64,000 nucleotides of DNA from positions 4,526,001 through 4,590,000 of the forward strand of contig NZ_CP031969.1 of the NCBI RefSeq assembly GCF_003443735.1, given 5' to 3'. Position numbers and translations under genes: made by a program. A model generated the notes under the pieces. The model saw only the letters and a program-made list of their open reading frames with translations. It was not told where the DNA came from and searched no databases. Positions 33,663 to 43,148 of the stretch are shown one piece after another. Position 1 is the stretch's first letter; every line of letters begins with the position of its first letter. This DNA comes from Streptomyces sp. CC0208 (GTDB lineage Bacteria > Actinomycetota > Actinomycetes > Streptomycetales > Streptomycetaceae).

Positions 33663-35045
33663 CTAGAAGTGCGGTGGACCGCTCGACAGACCCAATGGAG
33701 GCCGCTGGGAGTGGCCCAATTCCAGGACCCGGACCAGGACGTCCAGCGCCTCGGGATACGCCCCCTCCCGAGGAGTCCCGTATCCCACGACGAGCCCCTC
33801 GCGAGTCCCCGCCGCGTGCCAGTGCTCCCGCAGGGACCCCACCGCGAGCCCCGCGGCCGCGGCCCGCGCCAGCACCGCCGCCTCGTCCTCGACCTCCACC
33901 AGGGCGTGCAGCCCGGCCGCGATCCCCTGGACACGCCATCGCGCCCCCAGCCGCTCCACGAGCCGGTCCCTGCGTCGCCGGTATCCGAGCCGGCACGCGC
34001 GCACGTGACGGTCGTAGGCGTGACTGCGGATCAGCTCGGCGAGCGCCAGCTGCCCGATGGTCTCGGTGCTGTGGTCGCTGTGCAGCTTGGCGTCGGCGAC
34101 GGGTGCGACGAGGTGCGGTGGCAGCACCATCCAGCCGAGCCGGAGCGCGGGTCCGAGCGTCTTGGACGCCGTCCCCAGGTAGACGACCCGGCCCGGCGCC
34201 ATCCCCTGGAGCGCCCCGACGGGCTGGCGGTCGTAGCGGAACTCCCCGTCGTAGTCGTCCTCGACGACCAGCGCCTCACGCGCGCGTGCCCAGTCGGTCA
34301 GCGCCCGCCGCCGCGCGGGGTGCAGGGTCACGGCGGTCGGGTACTGGTGGGCGGGAGTGACGACGACGGCCGCGGGGTCCCCGAGAGCGTCGACCTCGAC
34401 GCCCCGCTCGTCGACCGGCACCGGCACCACCCGTCCGCCACCGCGCCGTACGACCTCCCGGTGGAAGGGCAGGCCGGGGTCCTCCATGGCGATGTCCCCG
34501 CCCTCCAGAACCCGCGTGAGCAGCGCGAGCCCCTGCACGGCCCCGGAGGTGACGACGATCTGCTCGGGAGAGGCGACGACTCCACGGGCCCGCCCGAGAT
34601 ACTCCGCGAGCGCGACGCGCAGCTCGATACGGCCCAGGGGATCGCCGTAGTCGTACGCGGAGACGGGAGCGGTGGCGACGGCCCGCCGCAGGGCCTTGAG
34701 CCAGGCGGCGGCGGGGAAGGCGCCGACGTCCGGACTGCCGGGCCGCAGATCGAAGAGCGGCGCACGCGCGTGTGTACCGCTCTTGGACGGTTGGGCCTCA
34801 GCGGCGGGCAGAGGGGCGACGACCGTCCCTGATCCCTGCCGAGCGGTCAGATACCCCTCGGCGATCAACTGGTCGTAGGCCGCCTTCACGGTCCCCCGCG
34901 AAACCCCCAGCTCCTCGGCGAGCCGCCGAGTGGCGGGAAGCCGGGCGCCAGGAGCGAGTCGCCCTCCGCGAACGGCGTCGCGCAGGGCCCTCTCGAGCCC
35001 GGCACGACGCCCGTCAACGGGGTCGGCTTCCAGATGCAGGTCCAC
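33663..35045 (-). CDS. MocR-type GntR/aminotransferase regulator
   Basis: A 460-aa PdxR/MocR-like regulator. A GntR winged helix is at residues about 10-75 (LPATRRLAEELGVSRGTVKAAYDQL, IAEGYLTARQGSGTVV). An aspartate-aminotransferase-fold domain (about 95-445) follows, with the PLP lysine in GTASKTLGPALRLGWMVLP and EDDYDGEFRYDR. Such proteins bind PLP and regulate vitamin B6 or amino-acid genes, often the divergent or adjacent one. The gene starts at GTG 35045, next to a Streptomyces-type repeat, and lies directly upstream of the MFS gene. Confidence 0.9.
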   Translation of the reverse strand: MDLHLEADPVDGRRAGLERALRDAVRGGRLAPGARLPATRRLAEELGVSRGTVKAAYDQLIAEGYLTARQGSGTVVAPLPAAEAQPSKSGTHARAPLFDLRPGSPDVGAFPAAAWLKALRRAVATAPVSAYDYGDPLGRIELRVALAEYLGRARGVVASPEQIVVTSGAVQGLALLTRVLEGGDIAMEDPGLPFHREVVRRGGGRVVPVPVDERGVEVDALGDPAAVVVTPAHQYPTAVTLHPARRRALTDWARAREALVVEDDYDGEFRYDRQPVGALQGMAPGRVVYLGTASKTLGPALRLGWMVLPPHLVAPVADAKLHSDHSTETIGQLALAELIRSHAYDRHVRACRLGYRRRRDRLVERLGARWRVQGIAAGLHALVEVEDEAAVLARAAAAGLAVGSLREHWHAAGTREGLVVGYGTPREGAYPEALDVLVRVLELGHSQRPPLGLSSGPPHF

Positions 35046-35054
35046 TGCGACTCC

Positions 35055-35103
35055 CTAGGGGCGCGGGGAACTGCGCGACCAGCCACGACTCACCCGCAGC
35101 CGA
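35055..35103. repeat. Streptomyces dispersed GGGGCGCGGGGAACTGCGCG repeat
   Basis: The 5' part is TAGGGGCGCGGGGAACTGCGCG, followed by CCAGCCACGACTCACCCGCAGCCG. From memory this sequence type recurs in intergenic regions of many Streptomyces genomes, often at gene ends. It lies just beyond the 3' end of the aminopeptidase gene and before the MocR gene. A palindromic GCGCGG/CTGCGC core can form a weak hairpin. Confidence 0.6.
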
Positions 35104-35106
35104 AAC

Positions 35107-36567
35107 TCAACCCTTGAGCTGAGCCATCCAGGCCTCGACCTCGTCGGACCGCCGAGGAAGGCCGTCCGACAGGTTCCGATTCCCGCTGTCCGTCACCAGG
35201 ATGTCGTCCTCGATCCGCACCCCGATGCCCCGGTACTCCTCGGGCACGGTCAGATCATCGGCCTGGAAGTACAGACCGGGCTCGACGGTCAGCACCATCC
35301 CCGCCTCGAGGACGCCGTCCACATACGACTCGACCCGCGCGGCAGCGCAGTCGTGGACGTCCATGCCCAGCATGTGCCCGGTCCCGTGCAGCGTCCAGCG
35401 CCGCTGGAGCCCCAGCTCCAGCACCCGCTCCACCGGCCCCTCGACCAGGCCCCACTCCACGATCCGCTCGGCGAGCACGCGCTGCGACGCGTCATGGAAG
35501 TCCCGGTACTTGGCACCCGGCTGCACGGCCGCGATCCCGGCCTCCTGGGCGTCGTACACGGCGTCGTAGATCTTCTTCTGGATCTCGCTGAAGCGGCCGT
35601 TGACCGGCAGCGTCCGCGTCACGTCGGCGGTGTAGTAGGTGTGCGTCTCGACGCCCGCGTCGAGGAGCAGGAGGTCACCGGAGCGCACCGGCCCGTCGTT
35701 GCGCACCCAGTGCAGCGTGCACGCGTGCGGGCCCGCCGCGGCGATCGTGCCGTAGCCGACGTCGTTGCCCTCGACACGCGCGCGGAGGAAGAAGGTGCCC
35801 TCGATGTAGCGCTCGGAGGTGGCCTCGGCCTTGTCGAGGACCTTCACCACGTCCTCGAAGCCCCGCACCGTCGAGTCGACGGCCTTCTGGAGCTCCCCGA
35901 TCTCGAACTCGTCCTTGACCAGCCGCGCCTCGGACAGGAAGACCCGCAGCTCCTCGTCCCGCTCGGCGGTGACCTTGTCGGTGAGCGCGGCCTCGACGCC
36001 GGCGTCGTAGCCCCGTACGACCCGCACCGGGCCGGTGGCCTCGCGCAGCTTGTCGGCGATCTCCCGCACGTCGGAGACGGGGACGCCGTACAGCGTCTCG
36101 GCCTCGGTCAGCGAGTGCCGCCGACCGACCCACAGCTCACCCTGCCCCGACAGCCAGAACTCACCGTTCTCGCGGTCGGAACGCGGCAGCAGGTACAGCG
36201 TGGCGGTGTGGCCGCCGGAGACGGGCTCCAGGACGAGCACGCCGTCCTCGGTCTGGTTGCCCGTGAGGTACGCGTACTCGACGGAGGCCCGGAAGGGGTA
36301 CTCGGTGTCGTTGGAGCGGGTCTTCAGGTTGCCCGCCGGGATCACCAGCCGCTCACCGGGGAAGCGCGCCGACAGCGCGGCACGGCGGCCCGCGGTCTCG
36401 GCGGCCTGCGCGATCGGCTCCAGGTCGTGCAGCTCGGTGTCGGCCCAGCCGGACTTCATGCTCTCGGCCAGCTCGTCGGAGACGCCCGGGTACAGGCCGT
36501 TCTTCCGCTTCTTGATCGGCTCTTCGGACTCATCTTCCGGGGTCGCCGGGGTGAGCTCTTCGGCCAC
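35107..36567 (-). CDS. pepP: Xaa-Pro aminopeptidase (aminopeptidase P, M24B)
   Basis: A 486-aa aminopeptidase P that removes N-terminal residues before proline. The N-terminal domain (about 45-190) precedes the pita-bread catalytic domain. Metal ligands are the two Asp in LLLLDAGVETHTYYTADVTRT, His in LHGTGHMLGMDVHD, Glu in LTVEPGLYF and Glu in RIEDDILVT. The AGGAGG at 36574-36579 is 6 bases before GTG 36567 but abuts ATG 36573, so I prefer the GTG. The N-terminal 40 residues are charged and variable (ATPEDESEEPIKKRKNG). Confidence 0.93.
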   Translation of the reverse strand: MAEELTPATPEDESEEPIKKRKNGLYPGVSDELAESMKSGWADTELHDLEPIAQAAETAGRRAALSARFPGERLVIPAGNLKTRSNDTEYPFRASVEYAYLTGNQTEDGVLVLEPVSGGHTATLYLLPRSDRENGEFWLSGQGELWVGRRHSLTEAETLYGVPVSDVREIADKLREATGPVRVVRGYDAGVEAALTDKVTAERDEELRVFLSEARLVKDEFEIGELQKAVDSTVRGFEDVVKVLDKAEATSERYIEGTFFLRARVEGNDVGYGTIAAAGPHACTLHWVRNDGPVRSGDLLLLDAGVETHTYYTADVTRTLPVNGRFSEIQKKIYDAVYDAQEAGIAAVQPGAKYRDFHDASQRVLAERIVEWGLVEGPVERVLELGLQRRWTLHGTGHMLGMDVHDCAAARVESYVDGVLEAGMVLTVEPGLYFQADDLTVPEEYRGIGVRIEDDILVTDSGNRNLSDGLPRRSDEVEAWMAQLKG

Positions 36568-36676
36568 GGTCATCCTCCTACGAAACGGCACTGGACCCCC
36601 TCCATCGTACGGTCGTACGGAAGGGGGCCCAGGGGCCTTGGGCCTGTTACACCCTGCTACACCGTGCTACACCGTG

Positions 36677-38188
36677 CTACTCGAAGTGTGCGGCGAGCAA
36701 CACGACGTCCTCCTCGGAGTCCGCCTCGTCCAGGCCCTCGGGCAGCACGGTCCGCAGCACGTGGTCGGCGACCGCGCCGGGGTCACCGCGCAGCGCCTTC
36801 GGCACCCCGGCGGCCGCCGCGTGCAGACGGGCGAAGGCACGGTCGGTGGGGTCGCCGGTGCGGTGCAGCAACCCGTCGGTGTACAGCAGAACCGTCTCTC
36901 CGGGCTCGGCGCTCAGCTCCACGCTCGGCGCCTCCCAGCAGGCGAGCATCCCGAGCGGCGCGGACACGGACGTCTCCACGAACTCGGTGCGCCGCTCGCC
37001 GATCAGCAGCGGCGGACAGTGGCCGGCACCGGCCAGCGTGATCTTGCGCAGCGCGGGCTCGCAGTAGGCGAACAGAGCGGTGGCGGAGCGGGCCGGCTCG
37101 GTCAGCCGGAGCAGCAGCTCCAGGTCGGACAGGACCGCGACCGGGTCCTCGCCCTCCATCACGGCGTACGCCCTGAGGGAGGCTCTGAGGCGCCCCATCG
37201 CGGCGATCGCGCTCGGGCCGCTGCCGGTCACCGAACCGACCGCGAGGCCCAGCGCCGCGTCCGGCAGCGGCAGCGCGTCGTACCAGTCGCCGCCGCCGCG
37301 CGGACCGGTGCGGTGCCGGGCGGCGAGCCTGACGCCGGCGACCCGGGGGAGCCGGGACGGCAGCAGCTCCTCGGCCATCGTCGCCATGCAGGCGCGGGTG
37401 CGCTCGACCTCGAGGAGCCGGGCCAGGTGCTCGGTGGCGTAGCGGACGTACAGGCCGACGAGGTGCCGCTGGCGCTCGGACGGTTCGGCGGGCTCGTCGT
37501 AGAGCCACACCGCGGCACCGAGGCGGCCGGCGTCGTCGGTGGACAGGGGGAGCGCGTAGCAGGCCGCGTAACCGAGGCGGGCGGCCACCTCGCGGTGGCG
37601 CGGGTCGAGGCCGTCCTCGGCGAGCAGGTCGGGCTGGGCGATCTCGCCGTCGGCGCCCGGCAGCCCGTCGAGAATGCGGCCGTACGACATCGCGCTGCGC
37701 GGCACGGTCTCGATGTGCCCGAGGTCGGCGCGGGCGAGTCCGAGGCCGATGGTGGTGTCGGGGCCGAGGCCGTCGCCCGGTTCGAGGACGACCAGTCCGC
37801 GCCGGGCTCCCACCAGGGCGGCTCCGGCCTGCAGGAACTCCTGGAGGGCTGCGGACAGGGTGTCCGTGCGGGCGAGGCGTTCGGTGAGTTCGTGCAGGGT
37901 GGTCAGGTCGGAGACCCAGCCGGCGAGACGGTCCTGGAGCAGGGCGCCGGGTGCGTTCGGCGTGGGGACCGGAGAGGTGCCCGGGGCGGCAGGCGCGGGC
38001 GCGACAGTGTGTGCGGGTGCGGGAACCGTTGAATCGATTCCGGCCACTTTCGGAGGGTGAGGGGCGTTCATGGCGTCCGGCTTTCCGACCGGTGCGTATT
38101 GCTCAAAAGCATCGCAAACCCCCATGTCATTCTGCGCCGCTAGCAGTGTCTCCACATGTACACGCACTCGTGAGGGGATGTCCAGCAT
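36677..38188 (-). CDS. SpoIIE-type PP2C phosphatase with GAF-like domain
   Basis: A 503-aa protein. A low-complexity Ala/Pro region (about 40-80) is followed by a GAF-like sensory domain (about 90-260), then a PP2C/SpoIIE domain (about 275-503). The phosphatase motifs RGGGDWYDALPL, GHCPPLLIG and LLYTDGLLHRTG are visible, although the early metal-binding G-D-V is changed to GSVTGSG, which may weaken activity. Streptomyces uses such enzymes to dephosphorylate anti-anti-sigma factors. An RsbW-like partner is at 41369. Divergent from the primase-polymerase gene. Confidence 0.87.
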   Translation of the reverse strand: MLDIPSRVRVHVETLLAAQNDMGVCDAFEQYAPVGKPDAMNAPHPPKVAGIDSTVPAPAHTVAPAPAAPGTSPVPTPNAPGALLQDRLAGWVSDLTTLHELTERLARTDTLSAALQEFLQAGAALVGARRGLVVLEPGDGLGPDTTIGLGLARADLGHIETVPRSAMSYGRILDGLPGADGEIAQPDLLAEDGLDPRHREVAARLGYAACYALPLSTDDAGRLGAAVWLYDEPAEPSERQRHLVGLYVRYATEHLARLLEVERTRACMATMAEELLPSRLPRVAGVRLAARHRTGPRGGGDWYDALPLPDAALGLAVGSVTGSGPSAIAAMGRLRASLRAYAVMEGEDPVAVLSDLELLLRLTEPARSATALFAYCEPALRKITLAGAGHCPPLLIGERRTEFVETSVSAPLGMLACWEAPSVELSAEPGETVLLYTDGLLHRTGDPTDRAFARLHAAAAGVPKALRGDPGAVADHVLRTVLPEGLDEADSEEDVVLLAAHFE

Positions 38189-38640
38189 TGTCCTGCCGGG
38201 ATTCCTGGTGTCCGTGGGTAACCGGTGGAGAGTGGATCGGTGGGCAAAGTTGGCTAAAAACCGCCTCGGGTTAAGGTGTATTGAGGTCGACTGGCCTTGC
38301 TCCACAGAGCGTCACAGCGGTCGTGATGGGTACGTACTCGGTAAGGACCAGGGGTGGTTGGACTGTCACCCGGAACCTGGTGACCGACCCGGGCGTCTTA
38401 GCCACCGACGATCGTGCCCCATCCTCCCGTGGCGGAGGCGGAGAGAAATAGCGGGACGGCAAAACGCCAGACTTCGCCACCCCCCGCCATGCCCGCGCTT
38501 TTGATAGACGCAGTATGGGGTTCCCCTTGTCTCGGACAAGGGTGTGATGCGCCAACAGGTACGCACAGTGAAGTGATCGACACATGGTGTGATGTGGTCC
38601 ACGGTGTTGCCAGCGGTGCAACGGAAAGGAACGAGCGCTC
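38189..38640. other. Intergenic region with an inverted repeat
   Basis: A 452-bp gene-free stretch between two divergent genes, so both promoters should be here. It contains CCCTTGTC-TCG-GACAAGGG (38524-38542), a perfect 8-bp inverted repeat about 100 bp before the primase-polymerase gene, a candidate operator. I see no RNA gene or supported reading frame. Confidence 0.45.
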
Positions 38641-39306
38641 ATGCGCGAGATCCTCGGAAAGCGACGCAGGCTCCTGTCCCAGCGCAGCGACGGAAGGCCT
38701 GAATTGTTCAGCGCGGCCCTGACCTTCGCGAAGGAATGGCAGTGGCCCGTACTCCCGGGTGTGGCACCGGACCCGGAGGGCCGGGACCGGTGCGGATGCC
38801 CCGACCCGGAGTGCACGGTCCCCGGCGCCCACCCCTTCGACCCGGGTCTGCTCGCGGCCACCACGGACGAGCGCATGGTCCGCTGGTGGTGGACCAACCG
38901 CCCGGCCGCGCCGATCATCCTGGCCACCGGCGGCAGCGCCCCCTGCGCGGTCAGCCTGCCGGCCCTCCCGGCCGCCCGCGCCCTGGCCGCACTCGACCGC
39001 GCGGGCATGCGCCTGGGCCCGGTGGTCGCCTCGCCGACCCGCTGGGCGATCCTCGTGAAGCCGTACTCCCTGGAACAGCTGGGCGAACTGCTGTACGCCC
39101 AGGACCACGTCCCCGGTTCGCTGCGCTTCCACGGCGAGGGCGGCTACCTCGCCCTGCCCCCGTCCGGGACCGGGCACGGGGACATCACCTGGGAGCGCGC
39201 TCCGCTGCCCGGCTCGGCCTCCCCCTGGGTCCCCGACGTCGAGGCCGTGGTGGACGCCGTGGTCGAGGCCCTCACTCGTACGGGTGTGAGCGCACCCGAG
39301 TTGTAG
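38641..39306 (+). CDS. Bifunctional primase/polymerase N-terminal domain protein
   Basis: A 221-aa stand-alone protein related to the prim-pol (archaeo-eukaryotic primase-like) N-terminal domain found in Streptomyces and phage proteins. Features are SAALTFAKEWQWPVLPGVAPD, the Cys/His cluster CGCPDPECTVPGAHPFD, VRWWWTNRPAAPIILATG and GGYLALPPSG. No helicase or replication partner lies next to it, and the catalytic acidic pair is not obvious, so it may be non-catalytic. ATG 38641 has GGAAAGGAACG upstream. Confidence 0.78.
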   Translation: MREILGKRRRLLSQRSDGRPELFSAALTFAKEWQWPVLPGVAPDPEGRDRCGCPDPECTVPGAHPFDPGLLAATTDERMVRWWWTNRPAAPIILATGGSAPCAVSLPALPAARALAALDRAGMRLGPVVASPTRWAILVKPYSLEQLGELLYAQDHVPGSLRFHGEGGYLALPPSGTGHGDITWERAPLPGSASPWVPDVEAVVDAVVEALTRTGVSAPEL

Positions 39307-39362
39307 GGGTGTCGGGCGCGGGTGGAACCGGGTGCCCGCGCTCGGTCGTTATCGTCCGGTTC

Positions 39363-40010
39363 ATGAACCTTCGTCTGCTCGCCCTGTCGGGCATCGTGGT
39401 GTGCGCGATCGCGCTGCCCCTGGCCGTGGCCTCCGCGGGACAGGTGGGCGACGGAGGCCGTACGGTCGTACGCGACCTCGTGCGTCCCGCAGAGCCTCCC
39501 GCGGTCCGGCCTCCCGCGGATCCTTCCGCCGCCCGGCCTCCCGCGGATCCTTCCGCTGCACGGCCGTCCACGGGCCCTTCCGCTGTACGGCCGTCCGCGG
39601 CCGACGACTACAAGGCGCCCCTCGCCGAATCCGGCCGCTCCCCGCTGCTGCTCGGCCTGGGCCTCGCCACCGCCGCGCGCTGCGGCCCCGAACTGACCTC
39701 CCCCGACGGCATCGAGGCGCAGACCTGTGTGCTCACGCAGGGCGAGGAGACCTGGGCGCGGACCTACTACCGCAACGCGACCGGCGCCGTGCTGGACGCC
39801 GCGCTCAGCTTCATGGGGCCCGGTGTACGCACGGTGCAGCTGCACTGCGCGGTCGGCGCCGGGGACGAGCCGGACAGCTGCGAGACACCCCGCGAACGCA
39901 CCCAGGGAGCGCCGGTCGACTACACGGCGGTCGCGGAGTTCGCCCGGCGGGGCAGCGGACCACTGCTGCTGCGGACCGCGAGCAACTCCGGGGAAAACAC
40001 GGGCAGTTGA
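39363..40010 (+). CDS. Secreted hypothetical protein with Pro-rich repeats
   Basis: A 215-aa exported protein. The signal peptide is MNLRLLALSGIVVCAIALPLAVASA. It is followed by a Pro/Ala-rich region with tandem copies of PPADPSAARP (about residues 45-80, for example PADPSAARPPADPSAARP), then a globular part with four Cys (RCGPELTSP, EAQTCVLTQ, QLHCAVGAG, DSCETPRE) that may form two disulphides. I do not recognise the family. It ends before a strong hairpin shared with the convergent gene. Confidence 0.7.
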   Translation: MNLRLLALSGIVVCAIALPLAVASAGQVGDGGRTVVRDLVRPAEPPAVRPPADPSAARPPADPSAARPSTGPSAVRPSAADDYKAPLAESGRSPLLLGLGLATAARCGPELTSPDGIEAQTCVLTQGEETWARTYYRNATGAVLDAALSFMGPGVRTVQLHCAVGAGDEPDSCETPRERTQGAPVDYTAVAEFARRGSGPLLLRTASNSGENTGS

Positions 40011-40051
40011 CGCACGCAGACGTTCCGTAAAGCGGTCCGGGCACAGAAAGA

Positions 40052-40089
40052 CCCGGTTGCTGGCGACGGGGGATGCACCAGCAACCGGG
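40052..40089. terminator. Strong hairpin between convergent genes
   Basis: CCCGGTTGCTGG (40052-40063) and CCAGCAACCGGG (40078-40089) form a perfect 12-bp stem with a 14-base loop. There is no T-run, as is common in Streptomyces. It lies between the secreted protein and the DUF5926 gene, which converge, and can terminate transcription from both sides. Confidence 0.85.
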
Positions 40090-40254
40090 CTACTGGAACG
40101 GTAACAAGAGATCGGCCGTTCGCAAATTCGACCGCGCCGCTCCCTGGCTTATTCGGACACCGACTCGCCTCCTTGTGAAGGGAGTTGTGGACGGAGCCGG
40201 CCGTTCCGTGAAGGTTCGGTGCGACTGACCGGCCGGTCAGCCGCACCGGTTTCG

Positions 40255-41244
40255 TCAACTCAGCGTGACCTGGCGGTTGGTGAGGCCGCCGCGGGCGCGG
40301 CGCTCGTCGGCGGTCAGCGGTGCGTCCGTGGCCAGAGCGCCCGCGAGCCGCTCGGCGAACTCGGCGGCCGGCTTCTCGACGTCCTCCGCGGTGACCCCGC
40401 TCGGCAGGTCCCACACCGGGACGGTGAGGCCGTGGGCGCGGAAGGAACCGACGAGCCGGGTGCCCTCGCCGAGGTTCGACTTCCCGGCCGCGTGCAGCCG
40501 CGCGAGCGCGTCCAGAAGTTGCTCCTCGGGGTGCGGCATCACCCAGCGCAGGTGGTTCTTGTCCGGCGTCTCGCACCAGTAGGCGGCGTCGACACCGGTC
40601 AGCCGGACGGTCGGGATGGCCGCCGCGTTGGCCCGCTCCAGGGATGCGGTCACCTCGGGCGTGGCGTTCTCCGCGTCCGGTACCCAGAACTCGAAGCCCT
40701 CGTGGACAACTGGCTCGAACGCGCCTTCGGGATCGAGCAGGTCCTGCAGTCGCGGACCGTCGGCGGGGGCGCGCCGGCCCTCGACCGGGGTGCCGGGAGC
40801 CGCCGTGAGCGCGCGCTGGAGGGTGTCGGCGAGATCACGGCTGATGTCGCCGGACGCCGTGTCGTTCTGCAGACCGAGCAGGACCGAGCCGTCGTCGCGG
40901 CGCAGGGCGGGCCAGGCCATCGGCAGGACCGTGGCCAGCGTGACCGACGGGACGCCCTCGGGAAGGCCGCTCTTCAGGGTCAGCTCGACCGTGGCGGCGG
41001 GGACCAGCTCGCGCAGGGCCACCCAGTCGCCCTCGCCGGCGAGGCCCTCGAACGGGCGGTGCACCAGCTCGGTCGCGGCCTGCGCGGCGGCCCGGCCGTG
41101 GCAGGCCTTGTAGCGGCGGCCGCTTCCGCACGGGCAGGGTTCGCGGGCGCCGACGACCGGAATCTGACCATCAGCACCTACGGCGCGGGCGCCATCCGTG
41201 ATCTGCGGGCGCTTGGCCTTGGTCTGGGGTCGCTTCTTGGCCAT
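40255..41244 (-). CDS. DUF5926 protein with SEC-C zinc motif
   Basis: A 329-aa actinobacterial protein. Near the N-terminus is a SEC-C type zinc motif, EPCPCGSGRRYKACHG (about residues 36-51), as found at the end of SecA and in other cytoplasmic proteins. The remaining part belongs to an uncharacterised conserved domain (for example YWCETPDKNHLRWVMPHPEEQLLDALARLHAAG). The basic start MAKKRPQTKAKRPQ and an ATG at 41244 replace a longer reading. Role unknown. Confidence 0.85.
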   Translation of the reverse strand: MAKKRPQTKAKRPQITDGARAVGADGQIPVVGAREPCPCGSGRRYKACHGRAAAQAATELVHRPFEGLAGEGDWVALRELVPAATVELTLKSGLPEGVPSVTLATVLPMAWPALRRDDGSVLLGLQNDTASGDISRDLADTLQRALTAAPGTPVEGRRAPADGPRLQDLLDPEGAFEPVVHEGFEFWVPDAENATPEVTASLERANAAAIPTVRLTGVDAAYWCETPDKNHLRWVMPHPEEQLLDALARLHAAGKSNLGEGTRLVGSFRAHGLTVPVWDLPSGVTAEDVEKPAAEFAERLAGALATDAPLTADERRARGGLTNRQVTLS

Positions 41245-41319
41245 CGTGGCTGTCTCCCGGTTACGGCTCGTCTCGTACGGGCGCGAGCCTAGCCGCTTGC
41301 GACTTGGCCGACGGGAGCC

Positions 41320-41328
41320 TGTGGACAA
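41320..41328 (-). promoter_or_regulatory. Single DnaA box
   Basis: TGTGGACAA, the reverse of TTGTCCACA, lies between the DUF5926 gene start and the stop of the RsbW-like gene. One exact match may be chance, but it is noted because other clusters are present. Confidence 0.4.
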
Positions 41329-41368
41329 CCACCGGGGTGTCCTGCCCGGATGCCCGGTCCCGGTCGCC

Positions 41369-42004
41369 TCAGCCCAGATCGTCGAACGCGTCCGAGAAGT
41401 CCAGGTCGGGTATCGCCACCGACGGGGCCACGACCCGCGTGGCGAAGTCGCTCCGCCGGCAGCCGGCGTCCGGATCGTGAACGTCCGAGTGGACGATCAC
41501 CCAGACCGTGACCTCGCCCCGGGCGTCGTCCCTGACACCCCAGTCGTCGGCCAGCGCGGTGATGATGTTGAGCCCGCGGCCGCCGTGCGCGGTGACCGAG
41601 GGGGTGGCCGGAGCCGGGCGGGTGGGTCCGCCGCCGTCCGTCACCTCGACCGTGAGCCTGCCGCCCGCGTCCACCCGCCAGGCGGCGCGGACATCGCCGT
41701 CCCCGGCCAGGGCGTCGCCCAGCGGCCGGCCGTGCTTGCACGCGTTGCTCAAGAGTTCGGAAAGAATCAGTACGGCGTCGTCGATGACCGATTCCGCCAC
41801 GCCACCCCTGCGCAGCTGCACGCGCATACGGTGTCTCGCTTCCCCCACGCCCGCAGGGCCATGGGGTACGGCCATGCTCGACGACGTGGGCACCTCCTGT
41901 GCCACCACCAACGCCACCCCCGAGACCTCCTTCGCCCCACGCCACGGTGTGGATGCCCCATTGGCCTGTACCGGAAACCGGCCAATCACGTTCCGCTGAC
42001 GCAT
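41369..42004 (-). CDS. RsbW-like ATP-binding protein
   Basis: A histidine-kinase-like ATPase of up to 211 aa. The N box is DAVLILSELLSNACKHGRP, the G1 box is LTVEVTDGGGP and the G2 box is TAHGGRGLNIITALADDWGV. These define a serine-protein-kinase or anti-sigma type of fold. The N-terminal 40 residues (VIGRFPVQANGASTPWRG) precede the domain. The start is uncertain: ATG 42004 lacks a good ribosome site and GTG 41992 and an internal ATG near residue 44 are alternatives. Confidence 0.82.
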   Translation of the reverse strand: MRQRNVIGRFPVQANGASTPWRGAKEVSGVALVVAQEVPTSSSMAVPHGPAGVGEARHRMRVQLRRGGVAESVIDDAVLILSELLSNACKHGRPLGDALAGDGDVRAAWRVDAGGRLTVEVTDGGGPTRPAPATPSVTAHGGRGLNIITALADDWGVRDDARGEVTVWVIVHSDVHDPDAGCRRSDFATRVVAPSVAIPDLDFSDAFDDLG

Positions 42005-42062
42005 TCGTCACGACCGAACACGCATCGAACGCGCCGGGGCACACCCTGTGACGGAGGCGACG

Positions 42063-42890
42063 TCAGCGGCCCAGGCGGTCGAGCACCGCGCGCGGGCGGT
42101 TGGTGATGATGGCGTCGACGCCCAGCTCCACGCAGAGGTCCACGTCCTCGGGTTCGTTCACGGTCCACACGTGCACCTGGTGGCCCGCCCCCTTCAGGCG
42201 CTCGATGTAGCCGGGGTGGTTGCGCACGATCCGGATCGAGGGTCCCGCGATCCGCACTCCCGCGGGCAGCCGGCCGTCCCGCAGCCGGGGCGAGACGAAC
42301 TGCAGCAGATAGACGGTCGGCAGGGTCGGCGAGGCGGCACGCACGCGATGCAGTGACCGGGCCGAGAAGCTCATGACCCTGATCGGCGACTCGGCGGCGG
42401 AGGCGGGGGCGTCCAGGCCGAACCGCTTCAGCAGTGCCAGCAGCCGCTCCTCGACCTGTCCCGCCCAGCGCGTCGGGTGCTTGGTCTCGATGGCCAGCTC
42501 CACCCGCCGCCCCGCGTCGGCGACGAGTTCGAGCAGCCGCTCCAGGGTCAGGACGGAGGTGTCCTCCCGGTCCTCGGGCCGGAACACCCAGTCCGGCTCC
42601 TCGTCGCGGGTGCGCCAGAACTCCCGGGTCCTGCGCGAGCCGAAGTCCAGGGCGGCGAGGTCGGCGAGTTCCAGGGCCGAGACCGCTCCGCGGCCGTTGG
42701 ACGTACGGTTGACCCGTCGGTCGTGGACGCACACGAGATGGCCGTCGGCCGTGAGACGTACATCGCATTCGAGGGCGTCCGCACCGTCCTCGATCGCTTT
42801 GCGGTACGCGGCGAGCGTGTGCTCGGGAGCGTCTTCCGAGGCTCCGCGGTGGGCGACGACTTGGGTCAGCTGCTGCCGTGCGTGGGTCAC
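42063..42890 (-). CDS. Glycerophosphodiester phosphodiesterase
   Basis: A 275-aa GDPD-family TIM barrel that hydrolyses glycerophosphodiesters to glycerol-3-phosphate and an alcohol. AHRGASEDAPEHTLAAY contains the catalytic His and the RG motif. GADALECDVRLTADGHLVCVHD supplies the metal-binding E-x-D and the second catalytic His. LAIETKHP and VHVWTVNEPEDVD complete the family pattern. No signal peptide is seen, so it is cytoplasmic. GTG start 42890. Divergent from the HtrA protease gene. Confidence 0.92.
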   Translation of the reverse strand: MTHARQQLTQVVAHRGASEDAPEHTLAAYRKAIEDGADALECDVRLTADGHLVCVHDRRVNRTSNGRGAVSALELADLAALDFGSRRTREFWRTRDEEPDWVFRPEDREDTSVLTLERLLELVADAGRRVELAIETKHPTRWAGQVEERLLALLKRFGLDAPASAAESPIRVMSFSARSLHRVRAASPTLPTVYLLQFVSPRLRDGRLPAGVRIAGPSIRIVRNHPGYIERLKGAGHQVHVWTVNEPEDVDLCVELGVDAIITNRPRAVLDRLGR

Positions 42891-43148
42891 CGCGTCATGG
42901 TGCCACCGCTCAGGGGTACGCGTGCGAACGGAGGCATATGGATTGCGCCTCATTTGTCTTGCATGGCCTATATAAAGAGCAGCCGCAGACCCACAGGCAC
43001 CGCTTATGGTGCCCTGACGGCCCGTGGGAAAAGCTGACGGCATACAAAAGGACATGCACAGCTGACGCACGCCGGACACTGAGCGGCACTGGCCGAGCGT
43101 GACCGAGTGCGACCGACAACCGACAGCCGTGGACCGAGGAGAGAAGCT

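Noticed and set aside
37090..38070. Long plus-strand open frames over the SpoIIE phosphatase and other genes.
   Set aside because: They are antisense shadows caused by high GC content, with Arg/Gly/Ala-rich nonsense composition and no domain.
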